64,000 nucleotides of DNA from Bifidobacterium rousetti (GTDB lineage: Bacteria; Actinomycetota; Actinomycetes; Actinomycetales; Bifidobacteriaceae), in NCBI RefSeq assembly GCF_008698235.1, contig NZ_PEBH01000001.1, forward strand, positions 411,617-475,616, written 5' to 3'. The position numbers and the translations under genes were made by a program. Under the pieces are notes generated by a model. The model was not told where the DNA came from. It did not search any database and saw nothing but the letters and a program-made list of their open reading frames with translations. Shown in pieces: positions 18,015 through 26,753 of this stretch. Within the stretch, counting starts at the first letter, position 1, and every line of letters starts with the position of its first letter.

Positions 18015-18764
18015 TCAGTCCGCCACGCGCGATTCGGCGGTGGACACGAGCGTGCCGATCTCCTCGCCCAGCAGGGCGCGGGTGACGTTGCCCGGCTCCT
18101 CGAGGCCGAACACGCGGATGCGCTTCTTGTTGTCGCGCGCCATGGACAGCGCGGAGGCGTCCATCACGGCGAGGTTGTCGACGAGGGCGCGGTTGTAGCT
18201 CAGCGTCTCGAAGCGCTTGGCGTTGGGGTCCTTGCGCGGGTCGGCGGTGTACACGCCATCGACGCCGTTCTTGCCCATGACCACTTCGTCGCAGTGGATC
18301 TCGAGGGAACGCTGGATGGAGACGGTGTCGGTGGAGAAGTACGGCATGCCGGCGCCGGCGCCGAAGATGACCACGCGGCCCTTCTCGAGGTGGCGGATGG
18401 CCTTGAGCGGGATGTACGGCTCGGCGACCTGGCCCATCGTGATGGCGGTCTGCACGCGGGTGGCCTGTCCCTCCTGCTCGAGGAAGTCCTGCAGGGCGAG
18501 GCAGTTCATCACGGTGCCGAGCATGCCCATGTAGTCGCCGCGGGAGCGGTCGATGCCGGCCTGCTGGAGTTCGGCGCCGCGGAAGAAGTTGCCGCCGCCG
18601 GTGACGATGGCGACCTGCACACCCTGACGCACGGCCGGAACGATCTCCTCGGCGATGCGGCGGATCACCTTGGTGTCGATGCCCACCTTGCCGCCGCCGA
18701 ACGCCTCGCCGGACAGCTTGAGGAGGACCCTGCGGGGCTTGTCTTTTGCGTCGTTGCCAGTCAT
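18015..18764 (-). CDS. pyrH: Uridylate kinase
   Basis: 249 residues, hexameric bacterial UMP kinase of the amino-acid kinase fold, essential for pyrimidine nucleotides. [14 protein letters not shown] is the phosphate-binding N-terminus, followed by [44 protein letters not shown] and [19 protein letters not shown], all highly conserved. It is expected to be inhibited by UTP. A 10-residue polar tail precedes the fold; the ATG follows gaaaggtagtgt. It starts the pyrH-frr-cdsA run. Confidence 0.97.
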   Translation of the reverse strand: MTGNDAKDKPRRVLLKLSGEAFGGGKVGIDTKVIRRIAEEIVPAVRQGVQVAIVTGGGNFFRGAELQQAGIDRSRGDYMGMLGTVMNCLALQDFLEQEGQATRVQTAITMGQVAEPYIPLKAIRHLEKGRVVIFGAGAGMPYFSTDTVSIQRSLEIHCDEVVMGKNGVDGVYTADPRKDPNAKRFETLSYNRALVDNLAVMDASALSMARDNKKRIRVFGLEEPGNVTRALLGEEIGTLVSTAESRVAD

Positions 18765-18891
18765 ACACTACCTTTCGCTCACGGGCGACGTGGCCCCACG
18801 GGGCCCCACCCACGAAAATTACCGTGTAATAGGTTATCCGTTATTCGCGACAGCCTTCCCTCCCCCGCCGGCGGCGGCTTGTCCGGGGCGA

Positions 18892-19827
18892 CTAGCGCCG
18901 CCGTTCGGCGAGCCAGTTGAGCGCGGACCCCGAGACGACCAGCACCGTGCCGAGCCAGAACGGCAGCGACAGGGACAGGCCGAGGATCACGGAGCTGGCG
19001 CCCACCGACAGCACCGGCGTGGCGTATGACGCCACCGCCAGGGTCCTCAGGCTGCCGTGGAGGATGCCGTACCCCCAGCAGGCGTATCCGCCGCCGATGA
19101 CCGCCGCGCAGGCGACGACGGCGAGCCACGCCACCGGACCGGGCATGGCGGCCGGCCAGCCCTGGCCCGAGGTGAAGTGGATGATCCACAGGACGACGGC
19201 GACGCCGGGGAAGAACACCGAGGTGCCGTCGAGCCCGCCGGACATGGACGGGGTGATCACCGCGTACAGCGACCATGCGGACGCGCCCGCGAACGCGAGC
19301 AGATACGGCAGCGGGTTGGAGGCGACATGGTGCAGGGCGGCCGCGGGGTCGAGCCCGCTGTTGCCGCCGACCGCCAACGCCACGCCGGCGGTCGCGACGA
19401 CAGCGCCGGGCAGGGCCCGCCACACGGCGCCCTTGCGGTGCGGCCTGCCGATCGCGGCGGCGAGCAGGACCATCATCGTCGGCCACAGGTAGTTGACGAG
19501 ACTGACCTCGACCGACTGTTCGGCGGTGGACGCCAGCCCGATGGACAGCGAGATCGACGACTCGTAGAACACGAACAGCGCCCCGCCGATGAGCAGGTAC
19601 CGCTTCGGGTACTCGCGCAGCGGCGCCGGGCGGTGGAAGACGAGCAGCAGCACGACGCCGCAGGTGTAGATCATCGCCGATCCCAGGGTGGCGCCGAAGG
19701 CGTCCGCGACGACGCGCACCAGCGCGGTCATCAGGCTCCAGACGAGGATGGCAGTCAATCCCACGGCGGTGGCCCTGGTGGACGGCACGTATTTCGGATC
19801 CTCGTGCGTGTTCCCGTTGCGTGTCAT
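18892..19827 (-). CDS. EamA/DMT transporter, YddG-like aromatic amino acid exporter
   Basis: 311 residues with about ten hydrophobic segments in two repeated halves, the drug/metabolite transporter plan. The opening ATAVGLTAILVWSLMTALVR and IYTCGVVLLL resemble YddG, which exports aromatic amino acids. The second-half segment YLLAFAGASAWSLYAVITP fits the same family. Substrate assignment by analogy only. The start at 19827 is preceded by gaagggaagagacgccc; an open frame continuing to 19926 lacks this. It lies between the tsf terminator and pyrH, transcribed with them in the same direction but breaking the usual tsf-pyrH adjacency. Confidence 0.8.
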   Translation of the reverse strand: MTRNGNTHEDPKYVPSTRATAVGLTAILVWSLMTALVRVVADAFGATLGSAMIYTCGVVLLLVFHRPAPLREYPKRYLLIGGALFVFYESSISLSIGLASTAEQSVEVSLVNYLWPTMMVLLAAAIGRPHRKGAVWRALPGAVVATAGVALAVGGNSGLDPAAALHHVASNPLPYLLAFAGASAWSLYAVITPSMSGGLDGTSVFFPGVAVVLWIIHFTSGQGWPAAMPGPVAWLAVVACAAVIGGGYACWGYGILHGSLRTLAVASYATPVLSVGASSVILGLSLSLPFWLGTVLVVSGSALNWLAERRR

Positions 19828-19939
19828 GGGCGTCTCTTCCCTTCGGCTCGTTTCCGTTCGTTCTCGTTCGTTCCCGGGGCGTTCCGTTCGCTGCCACAGC
19901 GTCCGGACCGCCTGCGCCATTGTCATGCCCAGTTACGAC

Positions 19940-19985
19940 GAGAACGGCCGTGCGACACGCGGGAAGCGTGCGCACGGCCGTTCTC
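19940..19985 (-). terminator. Hairpin downstream of tsf
   Basis: gagaacggccgtgcg (19940-19954) pairs perfectly with 19971-19985, leaving a 16-nt centre that has its own cacgc/gcgtg stem. It lies 58 bp after the tsf stop on the reverse strand and before the YddG-like gene. There is no U-tract. Confidence 0.65.
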
Positions 19986-20043
19986 ATTCACCGACCGTCC
20001 GGCAGGTCAGCGGGACGGACATCGGTCAATCGGAGACGTGGGA

Positions 20044-20895
20044 TCAGTCCTCGTCGCCCTTGCCGACCTCGACGCGGGCGAAGGCCAGGGCCTTGCCGCC
20101 GACCTCGTCGAACAGCTTGCCGACGGTCTTGGACGGATCCTTGACGAACGGCTGCTCGAGCAGGACGACCTCCTTGAAGAAGGCGTTGAGACGGCCCTCG
20201 ACGATCTTCGGGACGATCTTCTCGGGCTTGCCCTCGGCGAGGGACTTCTCGGTGGCGACGCGACGCTCGGACTCGACGACATCGGCCGGGACGTCCTCAC
20301 GGGTCAGCCACTTGGCGCCCATGGCGGAGATCTGCAGGGCGGCCTCGTGCGCGACGGAGGCGCCGGCCTTGTCGGTGGCGATCAGCGCGACGATGCTCGG
20401 CGGCATCTCGGCGGACTTCTTGTGGGCGTAGACCTCGACGTGCTCGCCGGAGATCTTCGCGAACTGGCCGACCTTGACGTGCTCGCCGAACAGGGCGGCG
20501 GCCTCCTCGATGGCCTCCTTGACGGTCTCGTCGCCGGCCTTGGCGGCCAGCAGCTCGTCGGCGGAGTTGGCGTCGGCCTCGACCGCGTAGCCGAGGACGG
20601 TGTCGGCGAACTCGACGAACTTCGGGGTCTTGGCCACGAAGTCGGTCTCGGAGTTCAGCTCTACCGCGTAGCCGGTCTCGCCTTCGGCGGACTCGACGAC
20701 CTTGGAGGCGATGGTGCCTTCCTGGGCCTTGCGTCCCTCGCGCTTGCCGGCGGCGGCGATGCCCTTGGCGCGGATGATCTCCTTGGCGCGCGCGACGTCG
20801 CCTTCGGCCTCGGTCAGGGCCTTCTTGACGTCGAGCATGCCGGCGCCGGTGTCCTCGCGAACCTGCTTGATCAGAGCGGCGGTAATTGCTGCCAT
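20044..20895 (-). CDS. tsf: Elongation factor Ts
   Basis: 283-residue guanine-nucleotide exchange factor for EF-Tu. The N-terminal UBA-like module has ALIKQVREDTGAGMLDVKKAL, the family signature. The core contains ELNSETDFVAKTPKFVEFAD, the TDFV motif that contacts EF-Tu. The C-terminal part includes ILLEQPFVKD-like VLLEQPFVKDPSKTV. The ATG follows caaggagatagttt. It forms the rpsB-tsf pair; a hairpin at 20942-20967 lies between the two genes. Confidence 0.97.
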   Translation of the reverse strand: MAAITAALIKQVREDTGAGMLDVKKALTEAEGDVARAKEIIRAKGIAAAGKREGRKAQEGTIASKVVESAEGETGYAVELNSETDFVAKTPKFVEFADTVLGYAVEADANSADELLAAKAGDETVKEAIEEAAALFGEHVKVGQFAKISGEHVEVYAHKKSAEMPPSIVALIATDKAGASVAHEAALQISAMGAKWLTREDVPADVVESERRVATEKSLAEGKPEKIVPKIVEGRLNAFFKEVVLLEQPFVKDPSKTVGKLFDEVGGKALAFARVEVGKGDED

Positions 20896-20941
20896 GAAAC
20901 TATCTCCTTGAGATGAAACTCGATTGTGTGCTCCTAGAAAA

Positions 20942-20967
20942 GGAGGTGCAATCCATCTTGCACCTCC
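20942..20967 (-). terminator. 10-bp hairpin between rpsB and tsf
   Basis: ggaggtgcaa (20942-20951) pairs with ttgcacctcc (20958-20967) around a 6-nt loop, in the 101-bp gap. On the reverse strand it follows rpsB by 29 bp. It probably reduces read-through into tsf, a common arrangement for this operon. Confidence 0.6.
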
Positions 20968-20996
20968 AATCCTAGCGTCTGGCGAACCCTAACGGG

Positions 20997-21824
20997 TCAC
21001 TCGGCCTTGGCTTCGCCTTCGGCGGACTCGGCCGGGGCCTCGCCCTGGGCGGCGTCCTGGTTCTCCAGGAGGTCCTTCTCCCAAGCGGCCATCGGCTGCT
21101 CGGCGGACTCGGACTCGTCCTTGGTGGCCTTGCCGGAGCGCTCCAGCAGGCCGTCGGCGACGGCGTCGGCGATGAGGGTGGTCAGCAGCTCGATGCCGCG
21201 GATGGCGTCATCGTTGGCCGGAATCGGGTACTCGACGGACTCCGGGTCGGTGTTGGTGTCGACGATGGCGACGACCGGGATGCCCAGCTTGTGGGCCTCC
21301 TCGACGGCCAGCGCCTCCTTGTTGATGTCGACGACGAACATCGCGGACGGGGTGCGGCCCATGTTGCGGATGCCGCCGAGCTGCTTCTCCAGCTTGTCCT
21401 TCTCGCGCTCGAGCAGGAGGAGCTCCTTCTTGGTCAGGCCGGAGCCGTGCACGTCGGAGAAGTCCATCTCCTCGAGCTCCTTGAGGCGCGCGACGCGCTT
21501 GGAGACGGTCTGGAAGTTGGTCAGCATGCCGCCGAGCCAGCGCTCGGAGACGTACGGCATGTTCACGCGGGTGGCCTGGGCGGAGACGGCCTCCTGGGCC
21601 TGCTTCTTGGTGCCGACGAAGAGCACGGTGCCGTTGTGGGCGACGGTGGTCTTGATGAAGTCGTACGCCTTGTCGATCATCTCGAGCGACTTGAACAGGT
21701 TGATGATGTGGATGCCGTTGCGCTGGGTGAGGATGAACTGCTTCATCTTCGGGTTCCAGCGGCGGGTCTGGTGGCCGAAGTGCAGGCCGGCCTTCAGCAT
21801 TTCGCTCATCGTGATCTGAGCCAT
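20997..21824 (-). CDS. rpsB: 30S ribosomal protein S2
   Basis: 275 residues, required for S1 and mRNA binding by the 30S subunit. Family landmarks are [19 protein letters not shown], the start of the body domain; [30 protein letters not shown]; and [29 protein letters not shown] sequence near residues 190-215. The C-terminal 50 residues are an acidic Glu/Ala-rich tail, longer than in E. coli and typical of actinobacteria. It leads the rpsB-tsf operon after the 22047-22091 terminator. Confidence 0.98.
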   Translation of the reverse strand: MAQITMSEMLKAGLHFGHQTRRWNPKMKQFILTQRNGIHIINLFKSLEMIDKAYDFIKTTVAHNGTVLFVGTKKQAQEAVSAQATRVNMPYVSERWLGGMLTNFQTVSKRVARLKELEEMDFSDVHGSGLTKKELLLLEREKDKLEKQLGGIRNMGRTPSAMFVVDINKEALAVEEAHKLGIPVVAIVDTNTDPESVEYPIPANDDAIRGIELLTTLIADAVADGLLERSGKATKDESESAEQPMAAWEKDLLENQDAAQGEAPAESAEGEAKAE

Positions 21825-22046
21825 GGTGATTCACCTTTCGTTGTCGGTTGTTGCCTGGTCATGCGCACCCGCGTGCAGCCTCTCCCCCGGTTCACCGGGT
21901 TCGGGCCGACCGACACGGGCCGTCGCGGACATGACGCGAAATCCGTGTGCGCCGGTTGACGATATCGGGTGGCTCGGGACGCCTGCGACTGCGCCCGTTG
22001 CCGGGGTGGCACACACAAATGGTCAAGGATAGCACGGCGTATGGAA

Positions 22047-22091
22047 AAGGCCCGTGCCATCCGATGTCAGGCGTCGGATGGCACGGGCCTT
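22047..22091. terminator. Strong 18-bp hairpin downstream of def
   Basis: aaggcccgtgccatccga (22047-22064) pairs perfectly with 22074-22091 around a 9-nt loop. On the reverse strand it comes 28 bp after the def stop and separates the fadD-def unit from rpsB. Confidence 0.8.
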
Positions 22092-22119
22092 GGGCTCCTT
22101 GCGACCGCCCGATGGGCCG

Positions 22120-22608
22120 TCAGCGGGGCTGGTGCTCGCGCATGTACTTCATCGCCGCGCGGCGCTCCTCCTTCTCGAGACGGTCGAGGTAGACGTGGCC
22201 GTCGAGGTGGTCGGTCTCATGCTGGAGCATGCGGCCCATGAGCCCGGTGCCCTCGAGCACGATCTCCTTGCCGTCCAGATCGATGCCGCGCACCCTGGCG
22301 TAGTCGGCGCGGCGGGTCTTGTACCACAGGCCCGGCACGGACAGGCATCCCTCGTCGCCGTACTGCTCGCCGCGGGTCTCCTCGAGCACCGGGTTGAGGA
22401 TGTAGCCCACCTTTCCGTCGATGTTGTAGGAGAAGGCGCGCAGGCTCACGCCGATCTGGTTGGCGGACAGGCCTGCGCGGCCGGGGTCGTTCACCGTCTC
22501 GACCAGATCGTCCACCAGCCGGCGCACCGCCGGGGTGATCTCGCGGATCTCGTCGCAGGGGGTGCGCAGGACGGGGTCCGGCACGACGCGAATCTCTCGG
22601 ATGGCCAC
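22120..22608 (-). CDS. def: Peptide deformylase
   Basis: 162-residue metallohydrolase that removes the N-formyl group from nascent proteins. The three family motifs are present: [15 protein letters not shown] (metal-ligand Cys) and QHETDHLDG (two His ligands and the catalytic Glu). The initiation codon is GTG at 22608 (gtg gcc atc cga), with aaggagaac 9 bp upstream. It starts 6 bp after fadD and is likely co-transcribed with it. Confidence 0.96.
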   Translation of the reverse strand: MAIREIRVVPDPVLRTPCDEIREITPAVRRLVDDLVETVNDPGRAGLSANQIGVSLRAFSYNIDGKVGYILNPVLEETRGEQYGDEGCLSVPGLWYKTRRADYARVRGIDLDGKEIVLEGTGLMGRMLQHETDHLDGHVYLDRLEKEERRAAMKYMREHQPR

Positions 22609-22614
22609 TTGCTT

Positions 22615-24714
22615 TCAGTTCTCCTTGTTCTCGTCCTGACCGTCGGCACGGTCGTCGGCGCGTTCGGCCCGCCCGGCGCCGGAGGCCTGATCTGCCCCGG
22701 CGTCCGGCTCCTCGCGCTTGATTCTCTCGGATACGCTAGCAATGGAATCCGACACGTTCTCCTTGGCCTGCTCGTAGGCGGAGCGCAGGGCCTCCTTCGG
22801 GTTGACGCTCTCGGATGCCTGCTTGACGGTCTCGGCGGTGCGCTTGACCGACTCGGTGGTCCTGTCGAGGATGCGCACGGTGGCCGGCAGCGGCTTGGAC
22901 GCGCCGCGCGGCGTGTAGATCTCGCCCTCGATGACGTCGGCGTAGCGCTTGAGCACCTTCGGGCGCACGACCTTGAGGCTCGGGGTCAGCGTGCCGTTCT
23001 CCTGGCTGAACGCCTCGTCGAGCACGACGAACTTGCGCACGGACTCGGCGCGCGAGACGTTCGCGTTGGCCTTGTCGACATACTGCTGGATGTAGGCGCG
23101 CACCGCGTCGTTGCCGGCGATCTCGCCCATCGGCGCCTCGCGGTCGAGGCCCTGCGAGGCGAGCCAGGAGCGGGTCATCTCCTCGTCGAGCTCGATCAGC
23201 GCGGAGATGAACGGCTTGCCGTCCCCCACGACGACCGCGTGGTCGACGATGGGGCAGGTGGCGATGACCTCCTCCATCGGCGCGGGGCTGACGTTCTTGC
23301 CGCCGGCCGTGATGATGATGTCCTTCTTGCGGCCGGTGATGTACACGAAGCCGTCATCGTCGATGGTGCCGAGGTCGCCGGTGCGAATCCAGCCGTCGGC
23401 CGTCTTGACCTGCGCGGTGAGGTCGGGCTGCCGGTAGTAGCCGAGGAAGACGTTCGGGCCGGTGAGCAGCAGCTCGCCGTCGTCGTCCTGCTTGACGCCC
23501 ATGCCGGGTCCGGGCTTGCCGACCGAGCCGACCTTGTTCGCGTCCTGCCAGTTGACCATCATCGGGGCGGCGGTTTCGGTCATGCCGTAGCCCTGGATGA
23601 AGGTGATGCCGTCCATGCCGTTGAAGAAGTGCGCCAGATCGGCGTTGAGGGGCGCGCCGCCGCAGGCGAGCCAAGCGAGGTTCGGCCCCAGCGCCGAGCG
23701 CACGGACTTGCCGACCGTGGACATGAAGAACGAGTGCTGCACGCGGGCGACCAGCGAATGGCCCTTGCCGTCCTGCTCGTCCTTGGACCACTGCACGAAG
23801 TGGCGGTAGGCCGAGGCGAACACGCGGCCGGCGATGCCGTTGCCGGCCTTCTGGGAGGCGGCGTTGTACACCTTCTCGAACACGCGCGGCACGCCGAGCA
23901 GGTACGTGGGCTTGAACGAGCGCAGGTCGGCGAGCAGGTGCTTGGCGCCCGGGATGTAGCCGACCACGCCGTGCCCGCCGATGGCCACATACTGGATGTA
24001 GCGGGCGAAGCAGTGCGCCAGCGGCAGGAACAGCAGCAGGCGGTTCGGCTCGTAGAGCATCTCGTCGAGGATGATGTATCCGTTCTTGACGATGTGCACG
24101 AAGTTGCGGTTGGACAGCATCGCGCCCTTGGGCTTGCCGGTGGAGCCGGAGGTGTAGACGATCGTGGCCATGTCGTCGGCCCTCACGCGCGCGATGGCCT
24201 CGTCGAGCTCGTCGTCGGTCACATGCGCGCCGAAGTCGGCGACGGCGTCGAGCCCGTCCGCCTTGAAGTTGAAGACGTACCTGAGGTCCTCCACCTGGTC
24301 GCGCACCTGTTCGAGGGTCTGCGCGTGGGCGTGGTCGCCGGCGAACGCGATCAGCGGCGAGGTGTCCGTGATGATCGAGGCGGCCTGGCGCTCCGAGTCG
24401 GTCTCGTAGATCGGCACGCTGACCGCGCCAATCGCGGCGCACGCGAAGTCGACGACGCCCCACTCGTAGCAGGTGGCCGAATAGATCGCCACCATCGTGC
24501 CGGGGCGCACGCCCAGACCGATCAGGCCCTTGGCCACCTCGCGCACGCGCGCGAGCATCGACGCGGCGGAGACGGTGTGCCATGCGCGCCCGTCGTCCTG
24601 GTATTCGGCGATGTCGCCGTCGGGGTCGGACGCGGCCCTGCCCGCCAGCAGGGAGAAGATGGTGTCGCCGTCGTTGGTCACATATTCGGGATCGGAGATG
24701 TATTCACGCAACAT
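22615..24714 (-). CDS. fadD: Long-chain acyl-CoA synthetase (AMP-forming)
   Basis: 699 residues. It activates fatty acids to acyl-CoA through an acyl-adenylate. The adenylate-forming core has the P-loop YTSGSTGKPKGAMLSN near residue 190, QGYGMTETAAPM, DGWIRTGDLGTID and ITGRKKDIIITAGGKNVSP, followed by the catalytic-lysine-containing C-terminal lid with ENGTLTPSLKVVRP. After this come about 80 residues of a charged, partly heptad-like tail (KRTAETVKQASESVNPKEAL, then Glu/Asp/Ala-rich sequence), which is not part of the catalytic fold. Bifidobacteria lack beta-oxidation, so incorporation of exogenous fatty acids into lipids is the likely role (inference). It is followed by def. Confidence 0.93.
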   Translation of the reverse strand: MLREYISDPEYVTNDGDTIFSLLAGRAASDPDGDIAEYQDDGRAWHTVSAASMLARVREVAKGLIGLGVRPGTMVAIYSATCYEWGVVDFACAAIGAVSVPIYETDSERQAASIITDTSPLIAFAGDHAHAQTLEQVRDQVEDLRYVFNFKADGLDAVADFGAHVTDDELDEAIARVRADDMATIVYTSGSTGKPKGAMLSNRNFVHIVKNGYIILDEMLYEPNRLLLFLPLAHCFARYIQYVAIGGHGVVGYIPGAKHLLADLRSFKPTYLLGVPRVFEKVYNAASQKAGNGIAGRVFASAYRHFVQWSKDEQDGKGHSLVARVQHSFFMSTVGKSVRSALGPNLAWLACGGAPLNADLAHFFNGMDGITFIQGYGMTETAAPMMVNWQDANKVGSVGKPGPGMGVKQDDDGELLLTGPNVFLGYYRQPDLTAQVKTADGWIRTGDLGTIDDDGFVYITGRKKDIIITAGGKNVSPAPMEEVIATCPIVDHAVVVGDGKPFISALIELDEEMTRSWLASQGLDREAPMGEIAGNDAVRAYIQQYVDKANANVSRAESVRKFVVLDEAFSQENGTLTPSLKVVRPKVLKRYADVIEGEIYTPRGASKPLPATVRILDRTTESVKRTAETVKQASESVNPKEALRSAYEQAKENVSDSIASVSERIKREEPDAGADQASGAGRAERADDRADGQDENKEN

Positions 24715-24760
24715 AGCCCACAGTCTATACCCGTGCTATAACCGCGCGCCGCGCAACGGG

Positions 24761-25327
24761 TCACCCCATGTCGGCCACGACGCACACCCATCGGCACCCG
24801 AACCGTTCGAGCCGGATCGTCGACCAGTACACCGTGCCGCCGATGGTGAGCCTGACCGCCATCTCGAGGCTCGTCTCGCTCACCAGCGTGCCGGACACGT
24901 CATGCGGCACGACCGGCAGGTAGCGCATCCTCGCGTTGAGCTCGATGTCCCGTTTCATCTGGACGCCGATGAGGTAGACGAGCGTCTCGATGCGTTTGAT
25001 GCATGGCGCGGCGACGGCGCGCCTGAGCGAGGACGAGGGGAGCTTGCCGCGGATCACGTCCGCGGTCAGGCACGCGATCCGGCAGGTGGAGACCGCCAGC
25101 GCATGGAACTCGTGCCCCTCCAACATGCCCTCGCACACGGCGATGATCCGGTACGGCACGGGCTGCGCGCCGAGGCCGACGTGGATGACGCCCTCGTACA
25201 CGGGCAGGTCCTGTTCGGTCAGCCGCGTCCGCCCGCCTCCGTCCGCAGCCGGGTCGTACGCGTTCCTGCTGGTCTCGAGCAGCCACGCGTCCCGCTCGTT
25301 GTTCGTCCGCCGTCCGTCGCCCGCCAT
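24761..25327 (-). CDS. Small conserved actinobacterial protein, Rv3235/DUF6459-like
   Basis: 188 residues; no catalytic motif. The C-terminal half reads WSTIRLERFGCRWVCVVADMG, which resembles the terminal RxxGxRWxC pattern of the Rv3235 (DUF6459) actinobacterial family. The middle part has HALAVSTCRIACLTADVIRGK, an amphipathic region like the same family. The start at 25327 (MAGDGRRTNN) is preferred because cggagggcggcgc precedes it; an in-frame ATG at 25351 sits 8 bp after a strong hairpin and lacks a ribosome site. No signal peptide or membrane segment. The function is unknown; the family resemblance is from memory and moderate. Confidence 0.5.
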   Translation of the reverse strand: MAGDGRRTNNERDAWLLETSRNAYDPAADGGGRTRLTEQDLPVYEGVIHVGLGAQPVPYRIIAVCEGMLEGHEFHALAVSTCRIACLTADVIRGKLPSSSLRRAVAAPCIKRIETLVYLIGVQMKRDIELNARMRYLPVVPHDVSGTLVSETSLEMAVRLTIGGTVYWSTIRLERFGCRWVCVVADMG

Positions 25328-25359
25328 GCGCCGCCCTCCGCCCTGAGTCATCGCCGTAC

Positions 25360-25393
25360 GCGGCGCGGGGCCCCGTTCGCGGCCCCGCGCCGC
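25360..25393. terminator. GC-rich 13-bp hairpin upstream of the DUF6459-like gene
   Basis: gcggcgcggggcc (25360-25372) pairs perfectly with 25381-25393 around an 8-nt loop. It is the second of two hairpins between guaB3 and the small downstream gene, and lies 33 bp before the preferred start codon. It may be a second terminator for guaB3 or a leader structure. Confidence 0.5.
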
Positions 25394-25414
25394 GGTTCCA
25401 GCTCATCACGACGA

Positions 25415-25442
25415 GGGCCCCGCGTCAACCGACGCGGGGCCC
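25415..25442 (-). terminator. 12-bp hairpin downstream of guaB3
   Basis: gggccccgcgtc (25415-25426) pairs with gacgcggggccc (25431-25442) around the 4-nt loop aacc. It lies 37 bp after the guaB3 stop on the reverse strand. Confidence 0.7.
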
Positions 25443-25479
25443 CGAACGGCCGTTGTGGATGAACCGGTGGATGAACGGG

Positions 25480-26604
25480 CTAGCGGCGTGCGCCCGGCGC
25501 CACGACGACGCCGCAGCGCTGGAAGCTCTTGATGTCGACGTAGCCGGTGGACGCCATCGCGCGGCGCAGCGCGCCGATGAAGTTGGTGGTGCCGTCGGCG
25601 GTGTGGCTCGGCCCGAACAGGATCTGCTCGAGCGGCGCGACGGTGCCTACGTCCGTGCGGTAGCCGCGCGGCAGCGTCTGGTGGCGCGCCTCGGCGCCCC
25701 AGTGCTTGCCCCTGCCCGGGGCCTCGGTGGCGCGGGCCAGCGGGGCGCCCAGCATGACGGCGTCCGCGCCGAGGGCGAGGGCCTTGACGAAGCTGCCGGA
25801 GTCGCCCATGCCGCCGTCGGCGATGAGCTGCACGTAGCGGCCGCCGGACTCGTCCATGTAGTCGCGGCGGGCCTCGGCCACGTCGGCGATGGCGGTGGCC
25901 ATCGGGGCCTCGACGCCGATCGTGTTGCGCGTGGCGGAGACGGCGCCGCCGCCGAAACCGACGAGCACGCCGGCCGCGCCGGTGCGCATCAGGTGCAGCG
26001 CGGCCGTGTAGTTGGCGGCGCCGCCGACGATGACCGGCACGTCGAGGTCGTAGATGAACTGCTTGAGGTTGAGCGGCTCGTGGTCCTGCGAGACGTGCTC
26101 GGCGGACACCACGGTGCCGCGGATGACGAACAGGTCGACGCCCGCGTCGACCACCGTCGAATAGAACTGCTGGGTGCGCTGCGGGGAGAGCGCGCCGGCC
26201 ACGGTGACGCCGGCGTCGCGGATCTCGTGCAGGCGACGGGTGATGAGCTCCGCCTTGATCGGCTCGGCGTAGATCTCCTGGATGCGCTTGGTGGCGGTGT
26301 CGGCCGGCAGCTCGGAGATCTCCTCCAGCAGCGGCTCGGGGTCGTCGTAGCGGGTCCACAGACCCTCAAGGTCGAGCACGCCGAGGGCGCCGAGGCGTCC
26401 CATCGCGATGGCGGTGGCGGGGCTCGTCACGGAGTCCATCGGGGCGCCGACGACCGGCACGTCGAATTCGTAGGCGTCGACCTGCCAGGAGGTGGAGACG
26501 TCCTGCGGGTCGCGGGTCCTGCGTGAGGGGACGATGGAGACGTCGTCCAGCGAGTAGGCCAGACGGCCCTTCTTGCCCAAACCGATTTCAATTTCCTGAG
26601 ACAT
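25480..26604 (-). CDS. guaB3: GuaB3-type IMP dehydrogenase family protein lacking the catalytic cysteine
   Basis: 374 residues without CBS domains, as in the actinobacterial GuaB3 subfamily (Rv3410c-like), not canonical GuaB. LDDVSIVPSRRTRDPQDV and VVGAPMDSVTSP open the barrel. YAEPIKAELITRRLHEIRDA, MATAIADVAEARRDYMDESG, GRYVQLIADGGMGDSGSFVK and GADAVMLGAPLA follow, ending with RRAMASTGYVDIKSFQR. Where IMP dehydrogenases have the nucleophilic Cys-Thr-Thr loop, this protein reads GGGAVSATRNTIG, with Ser223 (codon at 25936-25938) in the cysteine position. The normal IMP to XMP chemistry is therefore doubtful. It is divergent from icd and followed by a hairpin. The classical guaB is not in this window. 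Confidence 0.88.
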   Translation of the reverse strand: MSQEIEIGLGKKGRLAYSLDDVSIVPSRRTRDPQDVSTSWQVDAYEFDVPVVGAPMDSVTSPATAIAMGRLGALGVLDLEGLWTRYDDPEPLLEEISELPADTATKRIQEIYAEPIKAELITRRLHEIRDAGVTVAGALSPQRTQQFYSTVVDAGVDLFVIRGTVVSAEHVSQDHEPLNLKQFIYDLDVPVIVGGAANYTAALHLMRTGAAGVLVGFGGGAVSATRNTIGVEAPMATAIADVAEARRDYMDESGGRYVQLIADGGMGDSGSFVKALALGADAVMLGAPLARATEAPGRGKHWGAEARHQTLPRGYRTDVGTVAPLEQILFGPSHTADGTTNFIGALRRAMASTGYVDIKSFQRCGVVVAPGARR

Positions 26605-26642
26605 GCCTTTGAGAGTAATGCCGGGATATGACAGACGGGCGC

Positions 26643-26671
26643 GACGGGCGGGGTAGCCGGCCCCGCCCGTC
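26643..26671. terminator. 11-bp hairpin in the guaB3-icd divergent region
   Basis: gacgggcgggg (26643-26653) pairs perfectly with ccccgcccgtc (26661-26671). It lies between two divergently transcribed genes, upstream of both, so a normal terminator role is odd. It could be an insulating or leader structure for guaB3. Confidence 0.4.
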
Positions 26672-26753
26672 TCACATTCTCGAACGCCCGCTTTCGCCGT
26701 TACATGGATGAGATATGAATGGTCACGTTTTCACACACCCGTCAGGAGGAAGC

